The notes beneath the pieces are model-generated. The model did not search any database. It saw only the letters and a list, made by a program, of their open reading frames with translations, and was not told where the DNA came from. Shown here in pieces: positions 49,147 to 58,953 of a stretch of 64,000 nt of DNA. The translations under genes were made by a program, and so were the position numbers. The stretch's first letter is position 1, and each line of letters opens with the position of its first letter. This stretch comes from Orlajensenia stereocauli (GTDB lineage Bacteria; Actinomycetota; Actinomycetes; Actinomycetales; Microbacteriaceae): assembly GCF_039548895.1 (NCBI RefSeq), contig NZ_JBCLVG010000002.1; one strand, given 5' to 3'.

Positions 49147-50775
49147 TCAGCTGATCGCACCGTCCACGATGTCGCGGGCCTCGGCCTGCACCTGGCGCAG
49201 GTGGTCCTCGCCGAGGAACGACTCGGCGTAGATCTTGTAGACGTCCTCGGTACCACTGGGCCGCGCCGCGAACCAGGCGTTCTCGCTCACGACCTTGAGC
49301 CCGCCGACCGCTGCGTCATTGCCGGGTGCCTTCGACAGCTTCGCCGTGATCGGCTCGCCGGCGAGCTCCGTCGCCGTGATGGCATCGCCGTCGAGCTTCC
49401 CGAGCGCCGCCTTCTGCACCGGGGTGGCCTCGGCATCGATGCGCTCGTAGGCGGGGTCGCCGAACTTCTCCACCAGCTTCGCGTAGAGCTGCGATGGGCT
49501 GCGGCCGGTCACGGCTCGGATCTCGGAGGCCAGCAGGGCGAGCAGGATGCCGTCCTTGTCGGTCGTCCACGCCGTGCCGTCGAAGCGCAGGAAGCTGGCG
49601 CCGGCGCTCTCCTCGCCGCCGAAGCCGACGGAGCCGTCGATGAGGCCGGGCACGAACCACTTGAAGCCGACCGGCACCTCCCAGAGTCGGCGGCCGAGGT
49701 GCTTGGCGACCCTGTCGATCATGCTCGACGACACCAGCGTCTTCCCGATGGCGGCATCGGATCGCCACCCACCGCGATGACCGTAGAGGTACTCGATCGC
49801 CACGGCGAGGTAGTGGTTCGGGTTCATGAGACCGCCGTCCGGGGTGACGATGCCGTGCCTGTCGGCGTCGGCGTCGTTGCCCGTGAGGATGTCGTACTCG
49901 CTCTGGTGCTTCACCACGCTGGCCATGGCTGACGGGCTCGACGGATCCATGCGGATCTTGCCGTCCCAGTCGAGCGTCATGAATTCCCAGGTCGGGTCGA
50001 CGGTCTCGTTCACGACGGTGAGGTCGATGCCGTAGTAGTCGCGGATGGCACCCCAGTAGTTGACGGATGCCCCGCCCAGGGGGTCGGCGCCGATGTGGAT
50101 GCCGCTGCGCTTGATGGCGTCGAAGTCGATGATGTTGGCGAGGTCCGCCACGTACATGCCGCGGTAGTCATATGTCTGGACGGCGCTGGGCTCGGCCATC
50201 TTCACGTCGCGCAGGCCATCGGCGATGATCTCGTTGGCGCGCGTGGCGATCCAGCTCGTGGCGTCCGAGTCCGCCGGTCCGCCGTGCGGTGGGTTGTACT
50301 TGAACCCGCCGTCGGTCGGCGGGTTGTGGCTCGGAGTCACGACGATGCCGTCGGCGGTCTCGCCGGCCGAGCGGTGGGCCGCATCATTGTTCCACGTGAT
50401 GATTGCGAGCGACACAGCCGGAGTCGGCACCCAGTCGTCGTACTCGTCGACCATGGCCTCGACGCCGTTGCCGACGAGCACGCTGAGCGCCGTCGTCATG
50501 GCAGGAGCGCTGAGGGCGTGCGTGTCCGCGCCGATGAAGAGAGGGCCCGTGATGCCCTGAGCGGTGCGGTACTCGACGATGGCCTGGGTGGTCGCGGCGA
50601 TGTGCCAGTCGTTGAACGACGTCGTGGGGGAGCTGCCGCGGTGGCCGGAGGTGCCGAACACGACCCGCTGCTCGGGTATCGAGGGGTCGGGCTTCAATTC
50701 GTAGTAGGCGTGGATGAGAGCCTCGACATCGATGAGGTCGGACTTCTTGGCCGGCGTTCCTGCGCGATCCGTCAT
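49147..50775 (-). CDS. pgm: Phosphoglucomutase (alpha-D-glucose phosphate-specific)
   Basis: Interconverts glucose 1- and 6-phosphate, feeding glycogen and wall polymers. 542 residues: VVFGTSGHRGSS near the N-terminus, GIVVTPSHNPPTDGGFKYN with the phosphorylated Ser, TGNDADADRHGIV (metal loop DxDxD), FGGEESAGAS (sugar loop) and ARPSGTEDVYKIYAE (phosphate site). The start at 50775 is leaderless-like (CAGACT seven bases upstream). Longer readings overlap pheA and are rejected. Confidence 0.95.
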   Translation of the reverse strand: MTDRAGTPAKKSDLIDVEALIHAYYELKPDPSIPEQRVVFGTSGHRGSSPTTSFNDWHIAATTQAIVEYRTAQGITGPLFIGADTHALSAPAMTTALSVLVGNGVEAMVDEYDDWVPTPAVSLAIITWNNDAAHRSAGETADGIVVTPSHNPPTDGGFKYNPPHGGPADSDATSWIATRANEIIADGLRDVKMAEPSAVQTYDYRGMYVADLANIIDFDAIKRSGIHIGADPLGGASVNYWGAIRDYYGIDLTVVNETVDPTWEFMTLDWDGKIRMDPSSPSAMASVVKHQSEYDILTGNDADADRHGIVTPDGGLMNPNHYLAVAIEYLYGHRGGWRSDAAIGKTLVSSSMIDRVAKHLGRRLWEVPVGFKWFVPGLIDGSVGFGGEESAGASFLRFDGTAWTTDKDGILLALLASEIRAVTGRSPSQLYAKLVEKFGDPAYERIDAEATPVQKAALGKLDGDAITATELAGEPITAKLSKAPGNDAAVGGLKVVSENAWFAARPSGTEDVYKIYAESFLGEDHLRQVQAEARDIVDGAIS

Positions 50776-50847
50776 AGTGCCCAGTCTGGCATCGTGGGCG
50801 GCGCATTTCGAGGGCGTAGCGCCACACCTCGTGGCTAGGCTATGCCC

Positions 50848-51846
50848 ATGCCAGACGAGCCCTCCGCCGACGCCGCCCACGAGACCTACAGTTACCTCGG
50901 CCCGGCCGGCACCTTCACCGAGGCCGCCCTGGCCCAGGTCGAGGCCGCGGCGGGCAGGACCTGGCGCCCCGTCAACAATGTGGGGGAGGCCTTCGCCGAC
51001 GTCATCAGTGGCCGCAGCATCGCGGCGATGATCGCCATCGAGAACTCGATCGAGGGCGGCGTCTCGGCCACCCAGGATGCGCTGGCCAACGTCCCGGGCC
51101 TCCGCATCATCGGCGAGTACCTCGTCCCGGTGAACTTCGTGCTGGTAGGCCGCCGCGGAACCACCATCGACGGCGTCAAGGTGATCAACGCGCATCCGGT
51201 GGCGTACGCCCAGACCCGCGGCTGGCTCGAGACCGCGCTGCCCACCCACGGGCACATCCCAGCGACGAGCAACGTGGCCGCGGCATCCGAACTGTTCCTC
51301 AGCTCGCAGGCCGATGCGGCCGTCGCTCCTCCGGGAATCGTCAACCACTACGACGTCGACGTGCTCGCCGAGGACATCGGCGACAACCCCAACGCGGTGA
51401 CCCGTTTCGTGCTCGTCGGGCGGGAGCTGTCGATTCCCGCGCCGACCGGTGCCGACAAGACCAGCCTCATCGTCGAGCTTCCCGACGACCACGCCGGTGC
51501 TCTCCTCGAGATGCTCGAGCAGTTCTCCACCCGCGGCGTCAACCTCAGCCTCCTCGAGTCCCGTCCCATCGGCGACGCCCTCGGACGCTACCGCTTCGTC
51601 ATCGACGCCGACGGCCACATCCTCGACGAGCGGGTGGCGGATGCGCTGCTCGGCCTCCGCCGTTTCAGCCCGCAGGTCATCTTCCTGGGCTCGTATCCCC
51701 GCGCCGACAAACAGCAGATCGAGTTCACGTCACGCTACGACGACGAGGTGTTCATCGAGGCGCGCGATTGGCTGCGCGGGCTGGTGAGCGGGGAACCGCA
51801 GTCGGCCGAGGCCTCATCCGCGACGGATGCCGTAACGGGAATGTGA
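50848..51846 (+). CDS. pheA: Prephenate dehydratase
   Basis: Converts prephenate to phenylpyruvate in phenylalanine synthesis. 332 residues: YSYLGPAGTFTEAAL, the PDT core with IAIENSIEGGVSAT and NAVTRFVLVG (TRF motif), and a C-terminal ACT domain with GALLEMLEQFSTRGVNLSLL then ESRPIG for feedback by Phe. No chorismate mutase domain. TAGGCT (50836-50841) lies six bases before ATG 50848, so I choose this leaderless start over the ATG at 50842. Confidence 0.93.
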   Translation: MPDEPSADAAHETYSYLGPAGTFTEAALAQVEAAAGRTWRPVNNVGEAFADVISGRSIAAMIAIENSIEGGVSATQDALANVPGLRIIGEYLVPVNFVLVGRRGTTIDGVKVINAHPVAYAQTRGWLETALPTHGHIPATSNVAAASELFLSSQADAAVAPPGIVNHYDVDVLAEDIGDNPNAVTRFVLVGRELSIPAPTGADKTSLIVELPDDHAGALLEMLEQFSTRGVNLSLLESRPIGDALGRYRFVIDADGHILDERVADALLGLRRFSPQVIFLGSYPRADKQQIEFTSRYDDEVFIEARDWLRGLVSGEPQSAEASSATDAVTGM

Positions 51847-51849
51847 ACC

Positions 51850-52649
<800 letters not shown>

Positions 52650-52653
<4 letters not shown>

Positions 52654-52892
52654 ACCCGTGGCTGAGTGCCCTCTGGGCCGGTCTCGTCGTCGGCGTGGTC
52701 GGCTGCGCCGTCGGCGCGGCAGGGCTCTCGGCCATGCTGCCCGGGCAGCGCACGCAGGAGGACTACGCGGGCGTGGACTGGGTGGCGATCAGCATCGTCC
52801 AGACGCTCGTGCTGCCGGGGTCCGTCGTGCTGCTCTTCGCGAGCGGGCTGGCACTGCTGGCCTATGCGGCGGCACGCTTCTCTGCTCGCTGA
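52650..52892 (+). CDS. Small two-helix membrane protein
   Basis: 80 residues starting from GTG 52650, overlapping the previous TGA as GTGA. Two hydrophobic segments, LWAGLVVGVVGCAVGAAGL and SIVQTLVLPGSVVLLFASGL, with a short polar loop between. Not recognised, but co-occurrence with the 51850 protein suggests they work together. The terminal ...FSAR and stop codon come from the palindromic repeat at 52884. Confidence 0.6.
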
Positions 52893-52911
52893 GGGCCGAG
52901 CGGAGCGACCG
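52884..52911. repeat. Palindromic 3'-end repeat, single arm (copy 4)
   Basis: GCTCGCTGAGGGCCGAGCGG... continues to 52911, matching one arm of the copies at 22601 and 31461. It spans the stop codon of the 80-residue protein (TGA 52890-52892) and reaches within four bases of the convergent kinase-family stop. Confidence 0.8.
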
Positions 52912-52914
52912 GCG

Positions 52915-53907
52915 CTACACCAGGGGCGGCACCTTCACGATGAGCGCGTCATCCTCGACCCACGCGGTCATCGATCTGATGACCGCGATCTCGTCGCCGT
53001 CGAGTTCGAAGAAACGCGGCTCCTCGAGCTGCATCGCGATGCGCGGGCCGCGCATCGTGGTCATCGTGGCGGGGGCGGCGGCATCCGTCAGCTTGATGAT
53101 GCGCCGACCGAAGGCGAAGGGGCGCATGACGCGGTTCTCCCAGGCGACCCGGCGCCACACGTCGAGCCAGCCGAACAGGGTGCGGGGCTGCATCATCGCG
53201 ATGTCGAGGATGCCGTCGTCGATCCGCGCCTCCGGGAACAGCAGGATGTTGCCGGGCAGCGTGCCGCAGTTTCCGATGAGCACGGTGCTGATGTGGGCAT
53301 GATGGCGGTGTTCCTCGTCGCCCATCGAGTACCGCAGGCGGAAGCGCTTGGCCTTCGGCAGCGCCCGCATGCCCGAGTCGACGTAGGCGAGCCAGCCCAC
53401 CTTCTTCTTGAGTGCCGGGTTGGCGGTGGCGATCATGTCGGCATCGAGGCCGAGGCCGGCCATCACGACGAAGGCATGGTCCGCGGATGCACCATCCGCC
53501 GTGACGACCGACGCTATGCCCACGTCCATCGGTCGTTCGGTGCCCTCGAAGGCGAGGCGCACCGAGTATTCGAGGTCGCCCAGGGGCAGGTCGAGGTTGC
53601 GGGCGAGGAGGTTGCCGGTGCCCGATGGCACGAGGGTGAGCGGGATGCCGGTTCCTCGCATGGCGGCTGCGACGGCGCGCACCGTTCCATCGCCGCCGGC
53701 GGCGAGAACAACAGTCACCCCGGCCTCGACGGCCCGGGCCGCGACGCCACCGCCCGGGTCCTCGACCGTCGTCTCCAGCCAGAGCGGATCCGCCCAGCCG
53801 TGCCAGTCCGAGTGCCGCGCGACGACCGCTCGAAGTGCCGCCGGATCGACCTTGGTCGGGTTCACGATCACGGCCGCCCGAGGGGTCCGGGGCGCGGGCG
53901 ATGACAT
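52915..53907 (-). CDS. Diacylglycerol kinase family protein (YegS/DgkB-like)
   Basis: 330-residue lipid kinase candidate. AAVIVNPTKVDPAALRAVV starts the catalytic domain, VTVVLAAGGDGTVRAVAAAM has the GGDGT nucleotide motif, and LVPSGTGNLLARNLDLPLGD is the second signature. The C-terminal beta domain (STVLIGNCGTLPGNILLFPE) is complete. TACGGT (53920-53915) precedes ATG by seven bases, so leaderless. Divergent from serS with 114 bp between starts. Confidence 0.9.
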   Translation of the reverse strand: MSSPAPRTPRAAVIVNPTKVDPAALRAVVARHSDWHGWADPLWLETTVEDPGGGVAARAVEAGVTVVLAAGGDGTVRAVAAAMRGTGIPLTLVPSGTGNLLARNLDLPLGDLEYSVRLAFEGTERPMDVGIASVVTADGASADHAFVVMAGLGLDADMIATANPALKKKVGWLAYVDSGMRALPKAKRFRLRYSMGDEEHRHHAHISTVLIGNCGTLPGNILLFPEARIDDGILDIAMMQPRTLFGWLDVWRRVAWENRVMRPFAFGRRIIKLTDAAAPATMTTMRGPRIAMQLEEPRFFELDGDEIAVIRSMTAWVEDDALIVKVPPLV

Positions 53908-54021
53908 GCGTCCCACCGTATTGCATGGTGTCGAGGATGCGTCGGGCGCGCGGCCCGGTGCCCTCCTCGACGCTTCCCGCCCTGACCGAGCGCGAAGGAG
54001 CGCGATTGTAGACTGACGACC

Positions 54022-55293
54022 GTGATCGATCCCGTACTCCTCCGCGACCACCCTGCCGTCATCAAGGCCTCGCAGGAGGCCCGCGGCGATTCCCCGGCCC
54101 TCGTCGACGCCGCCCTCGAAGCCGACGGCATCCGTCGGGCGGCCATCTCCGAGTTCGAGCGGCTGCGAGCCGAGCAGAACGCCTTCGGCAAGCGCGTCGC
54201 CCAGGCAGCCCCCGACGAGAAGAAGGCGCTGGTCGCCGAGGTGCAGCAGCTCGCCGCCCGGGTCAAGGAGGCGAACCAGACGGCGACGGATGCCGCTGCC
54301 CGCTTCGACGAGATCGTCAGGGGCATCGGCAACGTCATCATCGACGGCGTCCCGGCCGGTGGGGAGGACGACTTCGTCACGCTGCGCGAGGTCGGCGAGA
54401 TCCCCACGTTCGACTTCCCGGCGCGCGACCACCTCGAGATCGGCGAGATCCTCGATGCCATCGACATGGGTCGCGGCGCCAAGGTGAGCGGAGCCCGCTT
54501 CTACTACCTCAAGGGCATCGGCGCCCGCCTCGAGATCGCCCTCATGAACATGGCGCTCGATCGCGCGATGGCCGCCGGCTTCGTCCCGCTCATCACTCCC
54601 ACGCTGGTCAAGCCCGAGATCATGCAGGGCACCGGCTTCCTCGGCGCCCACTCCGATGAGGTCTACCACCTCCCCAAGGAGGACCTCTACCTCACCGGCA
54701 CCAGCGAGGTGGCGCTCGCCGGATACCACTCCGACGAGATCATCGACGTGGAGAAGGGGCCGCTGCGCTATGCCGGCTGGAGCACCTGCTACCGCAGCGA
54801 GGCCGGCAGTCACGGCAAGGACACCCGCGGCATCATCCGCGTGCACCAGTTCAACAAGCTCGAGATGTTCTGCTACATCAGGCCTGACGCGGCCGAGGCG
54901 GAGCACGCCCGTCTGCTCTCGCTGCAGGAGGAGATGCTGCAGTCGCTCGGCCTCAGCTACCGCGTGATCGACACCGCTGCCGGGGACCTGGGCTCGAGCG
55001 CCGCCCGCAAGTTCGACGTCGAGGCCTGGGTGCCCACGCAGAACGCCTACCGCGAGCTCACGTCCACGAGCAACTGCACCACGTTCCAGGCGCGTCGCCT
55101 CGACACCCGGTACCGCACCGAGAGTGGCAAGACGGCACCCGTCGCCACGCTCAACGGCACCCTCGCGACCACGCGCTGGATCGTCGCCATCCTCGAGACA
55201 CACCAGTTGGCGGATGGCTCGGTACGGGTACCGGAGGCGCTGCGGCCCTATCTCGGCGGCCTCGAGATCCTCGAGCCGACCGCACGCCGATGA
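54022..55293 (+). CDS. serS: Seryl-tRNA synthetase
   Basis: Charges tRNA-Ser. 423 residues: N-terminal helical arm (about 1-110, LLRDHPAVIKASQEARGD ... coiled coil), then class II core with motif 2 CYRSEAGSHGKDTRGIIRVHQF and motif 3 (NGTLATTRWIVAILE). TAGACT (54009-54014) lies seven bases before GTG 54022, giving a leaderless GTG start. Two tRNA-Ser genes lie 3.5 and 6.2 kb downstream. Confidence 0.96.
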   Translation: MIDPVLLRDHPAVIKASQEARGDSPALVDAALEADGIRRAAISEFERLRAEQNAFGKRVAQAAPDEKKALVAEVQQLAARVKEANQTATDAAARFDEIVRGIGNVIIDGVPAGGEDDFVTLREVGEIPTFDFPARDHLEIGEILDAIDMGRGAKVSGARFYYLKGIGARLEIALMNMALDRAMAAGFVPLITPTLVKPEIMQGTGFLGAHSDEVYHLPKEDLYLTGTSEVALAGYHSDEIIDVEKGPLRYAGWSTCYRSEAGSHGKDTRGIIRVHQFNKLEMFCYIRPDAAEAEHARLLSLQEEMLQSLGLSYRVIDTAAGDLGSSAARKFDVEAWVPTQNAYRELTSTSNCTTFQARRLDTRYRTESGKTAPVATLNGTLATTRWIVAILETHQLADGSVRVPEALRPYLGGLEILEPTARR

Positions 55294-56135
55294 GCACCGC
55301 GAGCGACGACGACATCACCCCCGTGGCAGCATCCGAACGATGGCTCATCGCCCTCGATGTCGACGGCACGGTGCTGCACGAGGACGAGACCCTGAGCGCC
55401 GCGGTGCGCGACGAGATCGTGCGGGTGCAGCAGCTCGGGCACGAGGTCACACTCGCAACGGGGCGCAGCTGGTCGGCGTCCAAGACCGTGCTCGACGACC
55501 TCGGGCTGGCACCGGAGTTCGTGGTGTGCTCCAACGGCGCTCTCGTCATGGAGCGCGATGAGACCGAGGCCGACGGCTACCGACGCGCCCACGTGGAGAC
55601 CTTCGATCCCGGCCCCGTGCTCGAGCGCATCCGCACGCACCTGCCGACGGGACGGTTCATGGTCGAGGACCCCGTCGGGTTCCGGCTCTACACGGACGGA
55701 ATGTCCGAGTGGAACCTCGAGAATGCGCGGCTGGCGACCTTCGAGCAGCTCTCCGAGCACCCGGCCACCCGCGTCGTCGTGGTGTCGCCCGACCACGACC
55801 TCGAGGAGTTCCTCTCCATCGTCGAGGGCATGGGCCTGCACCAGGTGACCTACGCCATCGGCTGGACGGCCTGGCTCGACATCGCCCCCGACGGCGTGAA
55901 CAAGGCCACGGGCCTCGAGCGCGTGCGCGAGCGCCTCGGCATCCCGCGTTCGCGGGTGTTCGCAGCAGGGGACGGCCGCAACGACATCGACATGTTCCGT
56001 TGGGCGGGCGTCGAGGGACGCGCCGTGGCCATGGGACAGGCACCGGACGAGGTGAAGGACGTGGCCACCGAGATCACGGCTTCTGTCCACGAAGACGGCC
56101 TCGCACGGGCTCTCGAGACCTTCGAGGGGATGTAG
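55290..56135 (+). CDS. HAD-superfamily hydrolase (Cof type)
   Basis: 281-residue cytoplasmic phosphatase. LIALDVDGTVLHEDETL holds the nucleophile DxDGT, VTLATGRSW is motif II, NKATGLERVRERL gives the Lys, and VFAAGDGRNDIDMFRWAG is motif IV, with a C2 cap between. Likely acts on sugar phosphates or nucleotides. ATG overlaps the serS TGA by four bases. Confidence 0.9.
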   Translation: MSTASDDDITPVAASERWLIALDVDGTVLHEDETLSAAVRDEIVRVQQLGHEVTLATGRSWSASKTVLDDLGLAPEFVVCSNGALVMERDETEADGYRRAHVETFDPGPVLERIRTHLPTGRFMVEDPVGFRLYTDGMSEWNLENARLATFEQLSEHPATRVVVVSPDHDLEEFLSIVEGMGLHQVTYAIGWTAWLDIAPDGVNKATGLERVRERLGIPRSRVFAAGDGRNDIDMFRWAGVEGRAVAMGQAPDEVKDVATEITASVHEDGLARALETFEGM

Positions 56136-56137
56136 CA

Positions 56138-57373
56138 CTGGACCCCATCGCGCGGCACGGCCGTCAGAAGACCGGAAAGCCCATCTCGGCGTTCGCTCGA
56201 GCGGTGGGGATCGGCGCGGCCGTCGTCGTAGTCAGCGCGCTCGCCGTGGCCGGCATCGCCGTGGCCACCCTGACCGCCAGCATCAAGCCGACGGTCGACC
56301 TCGGCGGGGCCGCGCAGACGGAATTGCCGATACCGGAGATCGGTGCCATCCCCGGCGGGGTGAACCTGCTCCTCGTCGGCAGCGACAGTGGCCAGGGCGA
56401 TCCGGTGTACGGCGAGCGTGGGGAGCACCTCGGCGACGTGACGATCCTGCTCCACATCGCCAACGACCACTCGAACGCGACGGTCGTCAGCTTCCCGCGC
56501 GACCTCTACGTGCCGATCCCCGAATGCGACGCGTCGCCGGGCGAGAGCGCCGAGGGGACCGACGGTGGAACCGACAGGCTGAACACCGCCCTCTCCTATG
56601 GCGGCCTGGCGTGCACGGTGAAGACCGTGAGCGCACTCACCGGTCTCGAGATCCCCTACGCGGCCGTCATCGAGTTCAACGGCGTCGTGGCCATGTCGAA
56701 TGCCGTGGGCGGAGTGGCGGTCTGCGTGGCGGAGAGGATCGAGGACGAGTACACGGGCACCTTCCTCGACCCGGGGGAGCACGTACTCGAGGGCATGGCC
56801 GCGCTCCAGTTCCTGCGCACGCGTCACGGCATCGCCACCGGAAGCGACACCGCCCGCATCTCGAATCAGCAGGTGTTCCTCGCGGCGCTGGCGCGCACGA
56901 TCAAGAGCGATGACACCCTCACGAACCCGGTGCGGCTGTACGGGCTGGCGAAGGCCGCGGCGGAGAACATGACCCTGTCGACGTCGCTCAACAATGTGAC
57001 CACGATGATCTCCATCGCGAAGGCCCTCAAGGACATCCCGCTCGATCGTGTGAGCTTCGTGCAGTACCCGACCTACTCCGAGGACGGGGGCCTGCTCCCG
57101 CGGGACGACGACGCGACGGTGCTGATGCAGGCCGTCGCCGCAGACCAGCCTGTCATCGCGGAGTCGACGGGAGCCGGAAGCCAGTCGACCGGCGCCCCGG
57201 CGCAGACCGAGACGCCGGCGGCGACGGACGCCCCGACGCCGACGGATGCCACCACCGAGACGACGGCTCCCTCGGCCGACCCGTCCGTCCCCGTGGCACT
57301 GCCGCCGTCGATCTCGGGCCAGACGGCGGCCGAGCAGACCTGCAGCGCCGGACGAACTCTCGACGACCAGTAG
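56138..57373 (+). CDS. LytR-CpsA-Psr (LCP) family protein, copy 1
   Basis: Cell-wall glycopolymer transferase candidate, 411 residues. One membrane helix (about 25-48) then an external LCP domain with GGVNLLLVGSDSG, VVSFPRDLYVPI, LNTALSYGGL and LQFLRTRHGIATGSDTARIS (the Arg/Asp residues that bind polyprenyl phosphate). A Thr/Pro tail ends CSAGRTLDDQ. There is no in-frame ATG before the helix. CTG 56138, eight bases after GAGGGG and two bases past the HAD stop, seems the likely start, with GTG 56204 as the alternative. Confidence 0.8.
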   Translation: MDPIARHGRQKTGKPISAFARAVGIGAAVVVVSALAVAGIAVATLTASIKPTVDLGGAAQTELPIPEIGAIPGGVNLLLVGSDSGQGDPVYGERGEHLGDVTILLHIANDHSNATVVSFPRDLYVPIPECDASPGESAEGTDGGTDRLNTALSYGGLACTVKTVSALTGLEIPYAAVIEFNGVVAMSNAVGGVAVCVAERIEDEYTGTFLDPGEHVLEGMAALQFLRTRHGIATGSDTARISNQQVFLAALARTIKSDDTLTNPVRLYGLAKAAAENMTLSTSLNNVTTMISIAKALKDIPLDRVSFVQYPTYSEDGGLLPRDDDATVLMQAVAADQPVIAESTGAGSQSTGAPAQTETPAATDAPTPTDATTETTAPSADPSVPVALPPSISGQTAAEQTCSAGRTLDDQ

Positions 57374-57414
57374 TGCTGCGAAGAGCCTCTGATCGGGCAT
57401 TCCGGGCGTCCGCC

Positions 57415-57437
57415 CAGCACCTTTGCAGAAAGTGCTG
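57415..57437 (+). terminator. Hairpin after the first LCP gene
   Basis: CAGCACCTTT (57415-57424) pairs with AAAGTGCTG (57429-57437), one bulged C, loop GCAG. It lies between the LCP stop and the tRNA promoter, so termination ahead of the tRNA is likely. Confidence 0.5.
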
Positions 57438-57529
57438 CCATTCTGGAGATACTGCCATCGGCTAGAATCGGGCTCTGTTCGTTTCCAGTTGACCAACATT
57501 CGCCGATGCGAATACGCCGGAACGAGCCG

Positions 57530-57614
57530 GGAGGGCTGTCCGAGCGGCCGATGGAGCCAGTCTTGAAAACTGGTGGGCAGAAATGTCTCGTGGGTTCGAA
57601 TCCCACGCCCTCCG
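57530..57614 (+). tRNA. tRNA-Ser (anticodon UGA)
   Basis: Acceptor GGAGGGC (57530-57536) pairs with GCCCTCC (57607-57613), discriminator G57614. The anticodon stem CCAGT/ACTGG encloses TGA at 57564-57566, and GGTTCGAATCC forms the T arm. The long variable arm is typical of serine tRNA. A -10 box TAGAAT lies at 57463-57468. Confidence 0.95.
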
Positions 57615-57651
57615 CACAACGACGGGGCATTCGACTACAGAGAGGAACTGT

Positions 57652-58926
57652 GTGAGCGACGACATCCGCCATCACTCACGCCGGTCTCGGCACACCCCCA
57701 CGATCGCACGCCATGGACGTCTTCGTCGGAGCACCACGATCGGCGTGCTCGCCAAGGTCCTCGCCGGATTCCTGGCCGTCCTCTTCATCAGCGGCGTCTC
57801 CGTCGCCGGCATCGCGACCCTCAGCCTCGCCTCGGCCGCCCAGCCCACCGTGCACCTCGCCGGTGATGTTCCGGCCGCCGACATCCCGCAGATCGGCGCC
57901 ATCGATGGCGGAGTCAACCTCCTCCTCGTCGGCAGCGACAGCCGAAAGGGCCAGGATCCCGCCTTCGGGGCCGAGGACGAGACCGGTGACCTCAACGACG
58001 TCACCATGCTGCTGCACATCTCGCAGGACCACTCGAACGTCACCGTCGTGAGCTTCCCGCGTGACATGTTCGTCTCCATTCCCTCCTGCCCCGACCCCGC
58101 CGGCGGCAGCTTCGACTCGATGTCGCGTCAGAAGATCAACACGACCCTCACCTACGGAGGGCTCGCCTGCACTGTTCTCACCGTGGAGCAGCTGACCGGC
58201 CTCGAGATCCCGTTTGCTGCCGAGGTGCAGTTCAGCGGCGTCATCGCCATGTCGAACGCCGTCGGCGGTGTTCCCGTCTGCGTGGCGGAGAAGATCGAGG
58301 ACGAGTACACCGGCACGTTCCTCGACCCCGGTATGCACACGCTGTCCGGCGTCGACGCGCTCCAGTTCCTGCGTACCCGCCACGGCGTCGGTGACGGATC
58401 AGACCTCACCCGCATCTCCAACCAGCAGGTGTTCCTCTCGTCGCTCGTACGCACGATCAAGAGCGCCGACACGCTGGCGAACCCGGTCAAGTTGTACTCG
58501 TTGGCCAAGGCCGCGCTCGGCAACATGAAGCTCTCCGACACGCTCGCGAACCTCGATCGCATGGTGTCGATCGCCATCGCCCTCAAGGACATCGATCTCG
58601 ACAAGATCGTGTTCGTGCAGTACCCGACCGGCTCCACCGAGGGTGGAGTGCAGCCGATGGTGGATGCCGCCGATGCCCTCGACAGCGCGCTCCTGGCCGA
58701 CCAGCCGATCTCGCTCTCGGGTGACACGGGGGGCTCGGTCGAGGAAGGCGATGCAGCGGCCACGGATCCCGCGGTCCCGGCGGACCCCGCCGCGACACCA
58801 GATCCCGCCGCGACCTCGGACCCCGGCGCGACCTCGGCGCCGACAACCGTGCTTCCTTCTGACGTCAAGGGTCAGACCGCCGGCCAGGCCACCTGTTCGA
58901 ACGGTCGCACGCTCGACGACCAGTAG
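57652..58926 (+). CDS. LytR-CpsA-Psr (LCP) family protein, copy 2
   Basis: 424-residue paralogue of the 56138 gene. GTG 57652 follows AGAGGA. Basic N-terminus, membrane helix (VLAKVLAGFLAVLFISGVSV), then GGVNLLLVGSDSR, VVSFPRDMFVSI, INTTLTYGGL and LQFLRTRHGVGDGSDLTRIS. The tail is Ala/Pro/Asp-rich and ends CSNGRTLDDQ, nearly identical to copy 1. It probably attaches wall polymers to peptidoglycan. tRNA-Ser(UGA) lies 37 bp upstream, so the pair is a tandem duplication split by a tRNA gene. Confidence 0.9.
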   Translation: MSDDIRHHSRRSRHTPTIARHGRLRRSTTIGVLAKVLAGFLAVLFISGVSVAGIATLSLASAAQPTVHLAGDVPAADIPQIGAIDGGVNLLLVGSDSRKGQDPAFGAEDETGDLNDVTMLLHISQDHSNVTVVSFPRDMFVSIPSCPDPAGGSFDSMSRQKINTTLTYGGLACTVLTVEQLTGLEIPFAAEVQFSGVIAMSNAVGGVPVCVAEKIEDEYTGTFLDPGMHTLSGVDALQFLRTRHGVGDGSDLTRISNQQVFLSSLVRTIKSADTLANPVKLYSLAKAALGNMKLSDTLANLDRMVSIAIALKDIDLDKIVFVQYPTGSTEGGVQPMVDAADALDSALLADQPISLSGDTGGSVEEGDAAATDPAVPADPAATPDPAATSDPGATSAPTTVLPSDVKGQTAGQATCSNGRTLDDQ

Positions 58927-58953
58927 TAGTCGACCCGAAGGCGGCACAGACCG

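Noticed and set aside
50842..50847. ATG at 50842 as start of prephenate dehydratase
   Set aside because: It lies directly next to the -10 box TAGGCT (50836-50841), so it would not be on the transcript. ATG 50848 fits the leaderless spacing.
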